64,000 nt of DNA, from contig JAGKSB010000003.1 of NCBI GenBank assembly GCA_017942165.1, positions 1 to 64,000 on the forward strand, read 5' to 3'. The position numbers and the translations under genes were made by a program. Source of the DNA: Rhinopithecimicrobium faecis. GTDB lineage: Bacteria > Bacteroidota > Bacteroidia > Sphingobacteriales > Sphingobacteriaceae. The notes under the pieces are model-generated. The model was not told the origin of the DNA. It did no database searches and worked only from the letters and a program-made list of their open reading frames with translations. The first letter of the stretch is position 1. The number at the start of each line of letters is the position of its first letter. Below are positions 53,368-61,714 of the stretch, one piece after another.

Positions 53368-53757
53368 TTAGTTAACTAACACTATTTTACTAAAAAGTAA
53401 AAGTACTTTAGGTGTAAAGATAACGAGTCCTATGACTACGGCAGTAAGCGTAGCGATTAATACGGCCCCCGCGGCGACATCCTTGGCAATACCTATTTGG
53501 GGATGCTGTTCTTGGCTCACAAAATCAGCTAACTTCTCGATGGCAGTATTCAATAATTCCGAAAGTAACACGATGCCGATAGCAATAACAATACATAGCC
53601 ACTCAAACGTTGATAAATCTAGTAGGTAGCTTATGCCAAGGACCACTACGGTTGCTAATAAATGGAATTGCGCATTCTTTTCATGGGTAAATACCCAGGC
53701 CAAGCCCTTAAAGGCAAATTTAAAACTTTTCAACCGGCCTATTAAAAATTCTATCAT
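53368..53757 (-). CDS. dgkA: Diacylglycerol/undecaprenol kinase (DgkA family)
   Basis: 129 residues, three membrane helices. The active-site pattern ELLNTAIEKLADFVSQEQHPQIGIAKDVAAGAVLI is fully conserved, including the Glu and Asn of E-x-x-N-T-A-I-E and the K-D-x-A-A-G-A-V motif. It phosphorylates diacylglycerol or undecaprenol with ATP in the inner membrane; which is not decidable by sequence, although in Gram-positive-like variants undecaprenol is preferred. It is 10 bases downstream of the HAD gene and probably co-transcribed. Confidence 0.9.
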   Translation of the reverse strand: MIEFLIGRLKSFKFAFKGLAWVFTHEKNAQFHLLATVVVLGISYLLDLSTFEWLCIVIAIGIVLLSELLNTAIEKLADFVSQEQHPQIGIAKDVAAGAVLIATLTAVVIGLVIFTPKVLLLFSKIVLVN

Positions 53758-53767
53758 TTCTTCTTTG

Positions 53768-54475
53768 TTAAGATTGCTGTATACGTTTTAAGAAGGGAAG
53801 GATCTCCCGAATATCGGTTAAAGCTATAAAATTAGGGTGTACGACATCTTCTTCCACACGTTCATGTTCCCAAGTTTCTGAAAATGGAATGTGTGCCGCA
53901 TAGCCTCCTAGAGCAAGTACGGGAAGGATATCTGATTTTAGGGAGTTGCCAATCATCACAAAATCTGCTGGCTCACAGCCTAATTTTGTGAGTATCGCCT
54001 GGTAGTCAGCGGGCTTCTTATCCGACATAATCTCTATATGATGAAAATAGGAAGCTAATCCAGATTTCTTTAATTTACGTTCTTGATCTACGAGGTCCCC
54101 TTTGGTAAGCATCAGCAGCTGGTAGGAGGGGGAAAGTGCTTGTAGTAACGCTAAGACATGGGGCAGCACGATAACAGGCTTATCCAACATAGCATGTCCC
54201 AAAGAAATATATTCTTGAAGCAGACTTACAGGAATAGGGTCTGTCGTAATTTGTGTTAATGTCTCCACAAGGCAGAGCATAAATCCCTTGATGCCATAGC
54301 CATAACGGGGTAAGTTGCGCATCTCTGTTTCAAACAAGCGGCTTATTATATCATCTGTTGGAAAATACTTTGCTGTCAAGGCTGCAAACTGCGCTTCAGC
54401 CTCACGGAAGTAGGTTTCATTTTCCCAAAGGGTGTCATCTGCATCAAAGGCAATATAGTTAATATGAGCTAGCAT
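53768..54475 (-). CDS. HAD-family hydrolase
   Basis: 235 residues. Nucleophile motif AFDADDTLW (Asp11, Asp13), motif II MLTKGD, motif III K-KPADY and motif IV FVMIGNSLKSDILPVLALGG. These are of the haloacid dehalogenase C1-cap type; a sugar-phosphate or nucleotide phosphatase is likely, substrate unknown. Together with dgkA it forms a two-gene unit divergent from the GDP-fucose synthase gene. Confidence 0.88.
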   Translation of the reverse strand: MLAHINYIAFDADDTLWENETYFREAEAQFAALTAKYFPTDDIISRLFETEMRNLPRYGYGIKGFMLCLVETLTQITTDPIPVSLLQEYISLGHAMLDKPVIVLPHVLALLQALSPSYQLLMLTKGDLVDQERKLKKSGLASYFHHIEIMSDKKPADYQAILTKLGCEPADFVMIGNSLKSDILPVLALGGYAAHIPFSETWEHERVEEDVVHPNFIALTDIREILPFLKRIQQS

Positions 54476-54557
54476 CGTTAATTTTTAAGTAAGGTAAATA
54501 TACTGAATGCCCTTTTAATTCTACCCTAATAGTACAGACAGTATGCGCTATAAAATG

Positions 54558-54565
54558 TATTTTTG
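54558..54565 (+). promoter_or_regulatory. -7 element for fcl
   Basis: TATTTTTG matches TAnnTTTG; the possible GTG start at 54565 overlaps it and is therefore rejected in favour of the ATG at 54583. Confidence 0.5.
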
Positions 54566-54582
54566 TGTATTATAATACTGTG

Positions 54583-55533
54583 ATGAGCAAGCAACAAAAA
54601 ATTTATATCGCTGGACACCGAGGAATGGTAGGGTCGGCAATTTGGCGCCAACTGACGGCCGCAGGCTATACCAATTTAATTGGGCGCAGCTCGGCAGCAT
54701 TGGACTTACGTAATCAAGCTGCGGTAAAGGCTTTTTTTGATGAGGAGCAACCTGCAGTCGTTATCGATGCGGCTGCGCGTGTGGGGGGCATTATGGCAAA
54801 CAAAACTTTCCCTTATCAGTTCTTGATGGAGAATTTGCAGATTCAGAATAACCTGATAGAGTCAGCACATATGAGTGACGTCGATAAATTTATCTTCTTG
54901 GGGTCTTCTTGTATTTATCCCAAAATGGCGCCTCAGCCTTTGGAGGAAGCTCATTTATTAACCGGCCCCTTGGAGCCTACGAATGAGTGGTATGCCATCG
55001 CAAAGATTACTGGAGTGAAAGCTTGTGAAGCTATCCGTCAGCAATTCAATAAAGATTTTGTCAGCCTGATGCCTACGAATTTATATGGGGAGTCGGACAA
55101 TTTCGATTTAGAAACTTCTCATGTGTTGCCGGCAATGATACGTAAATTTCATGATGCTAAATTAGCAGGACAAGCGGATGTAACTTTGTGGGGTTCTGGA
55201 ACTCCTTTAAGAGAGTTTCTATATGTTGATGACCTTGCTAAAGCAGTCGTTTTTGCACTGGAAAATAGATTACCTCAGCATCTCTATAACGTAGGTACAG
55301 GTACTGACCTCAGCATCCGTGAGTTAGCCGAAACGATCCAAAAGATAGTAGGTCATACAGGACGTATTATCTGGGACGCCACAAAGCCTGATGGCACTCC
55401 AAGGAAATTAATGGATTCTTCTTTATTACATGAAATCGGTTGGAAGCATGAGGTGGAGCTGACTGAAGGTATCCGTCATACGTATGAGTGGTTCCTAGCG
55501 AATCAAGATAAATTTAAGCAAGTAAAACTATAA
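54583..55533 (+). CDS. fcl: GDP-L-fucose synthase
   Basis: 316 residues from ATG 54583. Short-chain dehydrogenase/extended family: the NADP-binding GHRGMVGSA at 11-19, IDAAARVGGIMANKTFP, the active site S-S-C-I-Y-P and Y-x-x-x-K in EWYAIAKITG, and GTGTDLSIRELAE. It epimerises and reduces GDP-4-keto-6-deoxymannose to GDP-fucose. The usual partner GDP-mannose 4,6-dehydratase (gmd) is not in the window. A single gene, so capsule or glycan genes must lie elsewhere. Confidence 0.95.
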   Translation: MSKQQKIYIAGHRGMVGSAIWRQLTAAGYTNLIGRSSAALDLRNQAAVKAFFDEEQPAVVIDAAARVGGIMANKTFPYQFLMENLQIQNNLIESAHMSDVDKFIFLGSSCIYPKMAPQPLEEAHLLTGPLEPTNEWYAIAKITGVKACEAIRQQFNKDFVSLMPTNLYGESDNFDLETSHVLPAMIRKFHDAKLAGQADVTLWGSGTPLREFLYVDDLAKAVVFALENRLPQHLYNVGTGTDLSIRELAETIQKIVGHTGRIIWDATKPDGTPRKLMDSSLLHEIGWKHEVELTEGIRHTYEWFLANQDKFKQVKL

Positions 55534-55963
55534 GGTAGGTTATCCACAGTTTGTGTAAAACTTATGTTGATAAGAATATCCTGTTTATAAATGACTTCCT
55601 TAAAAATGTTAATAACTATTTCGAAGTGTCGTATAGTAGGGGTAAAATAGCTTATTGATAATCAGTAAATAGCGGTAATTAACGGAGCTTATAGCGCTTG
55701 TTGAAAAAAGTTGTTAACAAAATGTGGAAAACTCACTGTGGAAAAATAACTTTAAAAACCAGTCAAAAAAGGGCTCTATAAGCTTTCATGGCCTTATTTT
55801 AGAGTGATGCCATTCATTTTTCAATGAGGAGTTGGGCTTTACGGAGATTTTATATGTTAATAACTCCATTTTCCACTTTGCAATGGAGCTAAGTAGTCGG
55901 TTATTAACAGTTTAGGTGTATAACCGTGTGGAAAACTGGTAGGGGACTTATATTTTTGGGCAT
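55534..55963. other. DnaA-box-rich intergenic region (candidate oriC or DnaA-binding locus)
   Basis: No gene is seen. Four exact matches to the DnaA box TTWTNCACA lie here: TTATCCACA at 55540-55548 (plus strand), and TTTTCCACA on the minus strand at 55723-55731, 55737-55745 and 55927-55935, plus a near match TTTTCCACT at 55869-55877. Around them are AT-rich stretches (for example 55605-55680). Two of the minus-strand boxes are 14 bases apart. This is the expected layout of an origin, though no dnaA, dnaN or rpmH is adjacent. Confidence 0.6.
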
Positions 55964-55999
55964 AAAAAAACCTGCTTACATGGAGTAAGCAGGTTTTTA
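55964..55999 (-). terminator. Terminator of the tsf operon
   Basis: AAAAACCTGCTTAC - ATGGA (plus strand) - GTAAGCAGGTTTTT; minus-strand side has T7. It lies 23 bases past the tsf stop. Confidence 0.92.
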
Positions 56000-56021
56000 T
56001 ATAAGTAAAACTTACGTTCAA

Positions 56022-56858
56022 TTATGCACCTAATTGTACACGTTTGAAAGCAGTAACAGTTAAACCTTTAGCTACAGTATCTAAGAATTGAGCGACAGTT
56101 TTAGAGTTGTCTTTTACGAATTCTTGGTTTAATAAAGTAGTTTCTTTGTAGAATTTGTTTAATTTACCAGCAGCGATTTTCTCAGCCATTTCAGCTGGTT
56201 TACCTTCCGCGATAATTTGCTCTTTAGCGATTGCTAATTCACGTTCTACTGTATGCGAGTCAACACCATCTTTATCGATAGCAATTGGGTTCATAGCAGC
56301 AATTTGCATAGCTACATCTTTACCAGCATCTACAGCACCTTCAGCATCCGCTGAAAGACCTACTAATACACCTAAGCGGTAGTTTGCGTGGATATAAGCA
56401 ACAACTTTCTCAGCAGAAATAGTTTCGTATTTAGAAACTTCAATTTTCTCACCAATTTTACCCGTTTGATCGATTAATAAATCAGCGATTTTAGCACCGT
56501 TGATTTCTAATGCTTTTAAGTCTTCTAAAGAAGCTGGTTTGTTTGCTAAAGTAACTTCAGCAATCGCTTCAGCGAATGCTACGAAATCAGCATTTTTAGC
56601 TACGAAATCAGTTTCACAGTTAACTTCAACAACGATACCTGATTTACCATCAGCCGCTGCTTTTGCAATAATAACACCTTCGTTTGAATCACGGTCTTGA
56701 CGAGATGCAGCAACTTTAGCACCTTTTTTACGTAAGTAATCTACAGCAGCTTCGAAATCGCCGTTTGCTTCTACTAACGCTTTTTTACAATCCATCATAC
56801 CTGCGCCTGTTTGTTGACGCAACTTGTTTACATCTGATGCAGAAATTTGTACTGACAT
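56022..56858 (-). CDS. tsf: Elongation factor Ts
   Basis: 278 residues, close to E. coli EF-Ts (283). The N-terminal UBA-like domain (SASDVNKLRQQTGAGMMDCKKALVEANGDFEAAVDYLRKKG) and the core motif EVNCETDFVAKN are clear. It exchanges GDP on EF-Tu. Downstream of rpsB by about 190 bases, which include a long hairpin. Confidence 0.97.
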   Translation of the reverse strand: MSVQISASDVNKLRQQTGAGMMDCKKALVEANGDFEAAVDYLRKKGAKVAASRQDRDSNEGVIIAKAAADGKSGIVVEVNCETDFVAKNADFVAFAEAIAEVTLANKPASLEDLKALEINGAKIADLLIDQTGKIGEKIEVSKYETISAEKVVAYIHANYRLGVLVGLSADAEGAVDAGKDVAMQIAAMNPIAIDKDGVDSHTVERELAIAKEQIIAEGKPAEMAEKIAAGKLNKFYKETTLLNQEFVKDNSKTVAQFLDTVAKGLTVTAFKRVQLGA

Positions 56859-56959
56859 GATATATTTTTTTATTTATAAATGACTTAGTTATAACTACGC
56901 TAAGCGTGTAGGCAAGCTCACACGTTTAGTAAAATTGTGCTCCGAGGAGAAGGAAAATC

Positions 56960-57038
56960 AAAAAACCGGGTAGCTAGCGCCAGCTTGCGGGAAAGACCGA
57001 AGTCTTTATCCAGAAACCAACGCTACGCTATCCGGTTT
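56960..57038 (-). terminator. Long hairpin between rpsB and tsf (attenuator-like)
   Basis: On the minus strand AAACCGGATAGC (57038-57027) pairs with GCTACCCGGTTT (56974-56963), one mismatch, and T6 follows. The loop carries its own stem AAAGAC-TTCG-GTCTTT with a stable UUCG cap. It may terminate part of the transcripts before tsf. The remaining 56859-56959 holds only short AT-rich leader sequence. Confidence 0.7.
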
Positions 57039-57050
57039 GGAATAAAAATA

Positions 57051-57848
57051 TTATTCTCCGTCTTTCGCTTTGCGAGGACGTTTAGCTTCAGTTGCGTCTG
57101 TAGTGTCTACTTTTGCTTTCGCTGCAGCAGCATCTTTTTCAGCTTCTTCTTCTTTATCGCGTTTACGCTCGTCTAAACCTTCTTGGATTGCTTTACCAAT
57201 AACACCTGCGATTAAGCTAATAGATTTAGTAGCGTCATCATTTGCTGGAATTGGGAAATCGATGTTTGTAGGATCAGAGTTCGTATCTACCATTGCAAAA
57301 GTAGGGATGTTTAATTTGATCGCCTCAGTTACCGCAATGTGTTCTTTCTTCACATCGATGATAAATAATGCTGCCGGTAAACGGTTTAAATCAGCGATAC
57401 CTCCTAAAAGGGACTCTAATTTAATACGCTCACGTTGGATCATTAACTTCTCTTTCTTAGATAATACATCGTATGTACCATCTTTTTGCATTTTGTCAAT
57501 AGTAGTCATTTTTTTGATGGACTTACGCACTGTTGCGAAGTTTGTAAGCATACCACCTAACCAACGTTCCGTAACGAAAGGCATATTAACTGCCTTCGCT
57601 TGTTGAGCGATGATTTCTTTTGCTTGTTTTTTCGTTGCTACGAATAAAACTTTACGACCCGATTTAACGATTTGTTTGATAGCTGAAGAAGCTTCTTCCA
57701 ATTTCGTTAAAGTTTTGTTCAAGTCGATAATGTGGATACCGTTGCGTTCCATGAAAATGTACTTAGCCATTTTCGGATCCCATTTACGAGTAAGGTGACC
57801 AAAGTGCACACCTGCATCCAATAAATCTTGATAAGTTGTTCTTGCCAT
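57051..57848 (-). CDS. rpsB: 30S ribosomal protein S2
   Basis: 265 residues. Starts with MARTTYQDLLDAGVHFGHLTRKWDPKMAKYIF, with RWLGGMLTNFATVRKSIKK and DVKKEHIAVTEAIKLNIPTFAMVDTNSDP further on; all are S2 hallmarks. The C-terminus has an extra Ala/Lys-rich tail of about 40 residues (KDAAAAKAKVDTTDATEAKRPRK), common in Bacteroidota. In the rplM-rpsI-rpsB-tsf operon. Confidence 0.98.
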   Translation of the reverse strand: MARTTYQDLLDAGVHFGHLTRKWDPKMAKYIFMERNGIHIIDLNKTLTKLEEASSAIKQIVKSGRKVLFVATKKQAKEIIAQQAKAVNMPFVTERWLGGMLTNFATVRKSIKKMTTIDKMQKDGTYDVLSKKEKLMIQRERIKLESLLGGIADLNRLPAALFIIDVKKEHIAVTEAIKLNIPTFAMVDTNSDPTNIDFPIPANDDATKSISLIAGVIGKAIQEGLDERKRDKEEEAEKDAAAAKAKVDTTDATEAKRPRKAKDGE

Positions 57849-57866
57849 TTTTTGATCCTCCTTTGA

Positions 57867-58253
57867 TTAACGTTTACTGAATTGGAATCTTCTACGAGCT
57901 TTACGACGTCCTGGTTTCTTACGCTCAACCATACGGCTATCACGTGTAACTAAACCTTTCGCGCGTAATGCTGGTTTCACTTCTGGGTCTAATTCAACTA
58001 ATGCTTTCGCAATAGCTAAACGGACAGCTTCCGCTTGACCAGTAACTCCACCTCCATTAACGTTCACTTTCACATCAAAATTCCCTGCTTGACCTGCTAC
58101 TTCTAAAGATTGAGTAACAATGTATTGCAAAGGCAATGTTGGGAAATATTCTTTGTAATCTTTACCATTGATGGTTAAGATTCCGCTACCAGCAGTTAAG
58201 TAAATGCGGGCAACAGCAGTTTTTCTTCTACCTGAAGTATTAGTTGTTGACAT
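57867..58253 (-). CDS. rpsI: 30S ribosomal protein S9
   Basis: 128 residues. TSGRRKTAVARIYLTAGSG and the C-terminal KKPGRRKARRRFQFSKR tail, which reaches the P site, are diagnostic. It is 11 bases downstream of rplM and 18 upstream of rpsB. Confidence 0.98.
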   Translation of the reverse strand: MSTTNTSGRRKTAVARIYLTAGSGILTINGKDYKEYFPTLPLQYIVTQSLEVAGQAGNFDVKVNVNGGGVTGQAEAVRLAIAKALVELDPEVKPALRAKGLVTRDSRMVERKKPGRRKARRRFQFSKR

Positions 58254-58264
58254 GTCGATTCTCC

Positions 58265-58708
58265 TTAAAATTTAACTGGTTTTGGATTTTGAGCCTCATG
58301 TTTGTGCGCAGTTCCAGCATAAACATAAAGGTTTTTAAACAATTGACGACCTAAACGGTTTTTAGGAAGCATACCACGTACCGCTTTCTCGATGATGCGG
58401 TGCGGGTGTTTAGCCAATAACTCTTTAGGAGTAATGAAACGTTGTCCACCCGGGTAACCCGTGTAACGAACGTAAACTTTGTCGCCTAATTTGTTTCCTG
58501 TCAATCTAATTTTGTCTGCATTGATAACCACAACGTTATCTCCACAGTCTACGTGAGGGGTGAAAGAAGGTTTGTGTTTACCACGAATAACTTTCGCGAT
58601 TTCACTAGCCAAACGCCCCAAAATCTCGCCATCAGCATCAACAACAATCCATTCTTTGTTGATGGTGTTCTTGTTGGCAGAGACAGTTTTGTAACTTAAC
58701 GTATTCAC
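58265..58708 (-). CDS. rplM: 50S ribosomal protein L13
   Basis: 147 residues. WIVVDADGEILGRLASEIAKVIRGKHKPSFTPHVDCGDNVVVINA, YPGGQRFITPKELL and VRGMLPKNRLGRQ are typical L13. First gene of the rplM-rpsI-rpsB-tsf operon, preceded by a TACCTTTG element. Confidence 0.98.
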   Translation of the reverse strand: MNTLSYKTVSANKNTINKEWIVVDADGEILGRLASEIAKVIRGKHKPSFTPHVDCGDNVVVINADKIRLTGNKLGDKVYVRYTGYPGGQRFITPKELLAKHPHRIIEKAVRGMLPKNRLGRQLFKNLYVYAGTAHKHEAQNPKPVKF

Positions 58709-58775
58709 TTGCTTTGAATTAAATAATTAATAAATATATTTTTTCTCTTACTACACAAAGGTGTGATAAGGACTG

Positions 58776-58783
58776 CAAAGGTA
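58776..58783 (-). promoter_or_regulatory. -7 element for the rplM operon
   Basis: The minus strand reads TACCTTTG, matching TAnnTTTG, 67 bases upstream of rplM. A CAAA at 58798-58801 is too near (14 bases) to be a good -33. Confidence 0.5.
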
Positions 58784-59035
58784 ATAAATAATTATTTCAA
58801 AAAAAGCTTTATTTCAGGAAATCGTATTATTTTTCTTTGGCAGCTCCCAGTATACGTATTCTGGAGCTCTTATTCGGATTTTTAAGGATTTATGTCGCTC
58901 CTTTTATGGTTTTATGCCTCCGGTATTGTATCTTTATTTAGGATACTGCCGTTATTCAATAGAATAGATTCATTTTCTGCGGTATGTAATACCCCTTTAC
59001 ATTTTACGTTAAATATTAAATACATAGTTACCTAT
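58784..59035. other. Divergent intergenic region
   Basis: Between the rplM promoter and the TPR gene. The only structure noted is an imperfect inverted repeat, AGCTCC(C)AG...CTGGAGCT, at 58842-58868. No TAnnTTTG element is found upstream of 59036. An open frame extends to 58892, but its first 48 codons are hydrophobic and unlike the rest. Confidence 0.5.
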
Positions 59036-60751
59036 ATGAGTATTCTAATTACATGGTCTCGAAAATGGTATGCGCTTTCAGGTATTGTCCTAGCGTCCCT
59101 TTTTACGCAGCCACTTATTGCACAGACTGTCAATAGTAAACCTTATCAAGCTGCGATTGCTACGGTAGAGGGAAAGCTGCGTGCAGGACAGTTTCCTGAA
59201 GCACTCTCTTTAATGGACTCCATTACCCAGGAATACCCCAAAGCCGATGACGTTTTTTTTATGCGTGCTTTAGTATTAGGGGAGCTTAGAAATATGGATG
59301 CAGCCTTAGGAAGTGTCGATCAAGCGATCGCTATCTCTCCGAAGCCAAACTACCTTTCTTATGCCATCACCCTAACGAAAAATAAAGGTGATTTTCAAAA
59401 AGCTACCAACTATATCGATCTGCTTATTCAGCAAGACCCTAAAAATGCTGCAAATTACCGTGAAAAGATGATTTTGCTGCAGTATAATAAGCAACCCGAG
59501 GAAGCCTTTAAATTATATGAAACTGTAAAAGCTGAATTTGGTGCTACTGATACATTGGATTTATTATATGCCGATCTTCTGTCCGCGAATAAGCGCCCTC
59601 AGGAAGCCAAAGGTATATTGAAGTCCTGGGTAGATAAAAAGACCAGCATCCGTCCTATCTACGCGAATCTAGCACAACTGTATTTGGATGAGGGTAATAA
59701 AAGAGGTGCCATGCTTCTTTTGGAGCAAGCCATCCCGCTTGTGAAAGATGATTATCTTTATTTAGATTTAGCTGATGTATACCGTGAGAATAAAAAGGAT
59801 AAGCTAGCCTTTGACAATCTTAAGAAAGCATTCGAATCCATGGATATAAACTTCATGGATAAAAACCGTATTATCGCTTCTAGCTTCACAAATAATGGAC
59901 TATCCTTCGCGCAGTTACTGGAGCTTACAACGCTGTTGACGGTGAAATACCCACGCATTGCTGAAGCCCATTTGCTAAAGGGACAGGCTTTATGGATGAA
60001 TAACCAATCCGCAGATGCGCGTGCACAGCTGCTTGTTGCTGTAGGCATCAACCCGCAGCAGATTGACGCTTGGCGTATGCTTATGAATGTAGACCTTTCA
60101 TTGAATGAGCCTGCAGAAGCAATTCGACATGGACAGGAAGCCCTTTCTGTAAATCCGAATCAGCCGATATTACTCTATTTCATGGGTATCAGTCATATGG
60201 TGAAGGAAGATTTAGGTAACGCTAGATCGTACCTGGAAGCGGCTTTAAATAATGCGCAACGGGAGAATAATTTCTTGCAAGCAACTATTTATTCCTCCTT
60301 AGGTGATGTCTATCATCAATTGAAAATGGAGGCCGCATCTGATGTTGCTTATCGTGAAGCCATAAATTTAGATAGTACAAATGTATCGGCTTTGAATAAT
60401 TTATCTTATTATTTATCGTTAAGAAAAAAGGATTTAGAATTTGCTGCGAAGTCGGCCTTAGCAGCCAATGAGTTGCGCCCTAATGATCCGACGTTTCAAG
60501 ATACCTATGCTTGGGTGCTCTTTCAACAAGAGAACTACCAGGAAGCATTGGTGTGGATTCAAAAAGCTGTCAAAGGGTCGAAAGTTCCTTCAGCAGTATT
60601 GTATGAACATTATGGTGATATCCTCGTGAAAAATGGCCGTAAAACTGAAGCTGTAAAATATTGGAACCTCGCTTTGACAGATGCACAGAAAGAAGGTGTT
60701 GACCTGGAACGCCTAAAGAAAAAAATTAGTACGAAGAGCTATGTGGAATAA
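59036..60751 (+). CDS. TPR-repeat envelope protein
   Basis: 571 residues from ATG 59036, which begins a signal peptide (MSILITWSRKWYALSGIVLASLFTQPLIAQ). The rest is a chain of tetratricopeptide-like helical pairs from ~35 to the end, the clearest at PNYLSYAITLTKNKGDFQKATNYIDLLI, QPILLYFMGISHMVKEDLGNARSYLEAAL, ATIYSSLGDVYHQL and NNLSYYLSLRKKDLEFAAKSALAANELRPNDPTFQDTYAWVLFQQENYQEALVWIQKA. A scaffold for envelope protein assembly is likely. It ends inside the start of the DUF4292 gene (11-base overlap). Confidence 0.88.
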   Translation: MSILITWSRKWYALSGIVLASLFTQPLIAQTVNSKPYQAAIATVEGKLRAGQFPEALSLMDSITQEYPKADDVFFMRALVLGELRNMDAALGSVDQAIAISPKPNYLSYAITLTKNKGDFQKATNYIDLLIQQDPKNAANYREKMILLQYNKQPEEAFKLYETVKAEFGATDTLDLLYADLLSANKRPQEAKGILKSWVDKKTSIRPIYANLAQLYLDEGNKRGAMLLLEQAIPLVKDDYLYLDLADVYRENKKDKLAFDNLKKAFESMDINFMDKNRIIASSFTNNGLSFAQLLELTTLLTVKYPRIAEAHLLKGQALWMNNQSADARAQLLVAVGINPQQIDAWRMLMNVDLSLNEPAEAIRHGQEALSVNPNQPILLYFMGISHMVKEDLGNARSYLEAALNNAQRENNFLQATIYSSLGDVYHQLKMEAASDVAYREAINLDSTNVSALNNLSYYLSLRKKDLEFAAKSALAANELRPNDPTFQDTYAWVLFQQENYQEALVWIQKAVKGSKVPSAVLYEHYGDILVKNGRKTEAVKYWNLALTDAQKEGVDLERLKKKISTKSYVE

Positions 60752-61616
60752 AAAAGTAAGCTGGAGTAGCAAGGTGAGCAAGAGTAGCAAGGTAAGCTGG
60801 AATAGCAAGGTGAGCAGGAATACATGTTGGTGCTTAGGGCTAATGATTGTTATGCTGTCCAGCTGCGGGACGAAAAAGTCACTTCCAAAAAAAGTTGAAA
60901 ACCCTGCGGAGATAACAACGCCTATGGAGCCTACAGTAGGAGCGAAAGCCACAGCCACAGCTATTGAAGCTTTTGAGTTGGCAAACTTAGATTTTCGTAC
61001 TTTTTCAGGGAAAGCCAAAGCAAACCTGGAGATCAACGATACGAAGAAGGATGTTACCTTAAATATACGTATCGCTAAAGACTATAAAATATGGATTTCC
61101 GTAACGGCAAATTTAGGGATAGAAGTCGCACGTGTATTAATAACGCCCGATTCGGTTCAAGTAATGAATAAACTGTATGGGGAGTATATGGCCAAACCAT
61201 TTTCCTATATCCATACTTATGCAAGTAGCAACTTAACATTTGCCAATATCCAAGATATCTTGCTGGGAAATGTCTCTGCCAATTTATTGCATACCGATCA
61301 ATTGCAGCTAGCCTCATCAACTGAAGCAACACAAGTAATTGGCAAGAAAGCTGATCTTACGTATATTTATACGATTAATAGCGCGAATAAAGCAGTACAA
61401 CTACGTATGTCTGAAGGTGCGCGCAGGCAGACCTTAGAAGTAGGTTATGGCACCTTTATTTCTAGCGCTGGCTACTTGTTTCCACAACTTCTGAAGTTGC
61501 GTGTGTTGGGGGAAAAGAGCAGCATGGTCGTAGATATCGATTACTCACGTGTACAATTCGACGATGTGATAGAGACACCCTTTAACATACCATCAAAATA
61601 TAAGCTAATTAATTAA
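60741..61616 (+). CDS. DUF4292 lipoprotein
   Basis: 291 residues, overlapping the TPR gene by 11 bases. The lipobox LSSC (Cys42) follows an unusually long, basic 28-residue N-region made of KVSWSS-like units. The mature protein (FRTFSGKAKANLEINDTKKDVTLNIRIAKDYKIWISVTANLGIEVARVLITPDSVQVMNKL and later TVDF-type strands) fits DUF4292, a beta-rich fold that has been compared with LolB/LolA-type lipoprotein receptors; that role is inference. It lies between the TPR and EnvC genes. Confidence 0.82.
   Translation: MWNKKVSWSSKVSKSSKVSWNSKVSRNTCWCLGLMIVMLSSCGTKKSLPKKVENPAEITTPMEPTVGAKATATAIEAFELANLDFRTFSGKAKANLEINDTKKDVTLNIRIAKDYKIWISVTANLGIEVARVLITPDSVQVMNKLYGEYMAKPFSYIHTYASSNLTFANIQDILLGNVSANLLHTDQLQLASSTEATQVIGKKADLTYIYTINSANKAVQLRMSEGARRQTLEVGYGTFISSAGYLFPQLLKLRVLGEKSSMVVDIDYSRVQFDDVIETPFNIPSKYKLIN
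60756..60827 (+). repeat. 18-bp tandem repeat in the start of the DUF4292 gene
   Basis: Four units of 18 bases (60756, 60774, 60792, 60810) begin GTAAGCTGGAGTAGCAAG and alternate with GTGAGCAAGAGTAGCAAG. Each encodes a 6-residue unit K-V-S-(W/K/R)-(S/N)-(S/T). The first three are well conserved, the last is degraded. Confidence 0.85.
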
Positions 61617-61714
61617 AGCTGTTTTTAGTGATACTGCGCTAGATTTAGTACTTTCGCAATCGATTCCAACTTCGGGCCACCTAGCAGGGGCTGAATCAAA
61701 AAAATATAGAGTTC

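Noticed and set aside
54565..54582. Upstream GTG start for GDP-fucose synthase
   Set aside because: It overlaps the -7 element and adds only six residues without family support.
58892..59035. 48-residue extension of the TPR protein
   Set aside because: The ATG at 59036 begins a normal signal peptide; the extension would bury it inside the chain.
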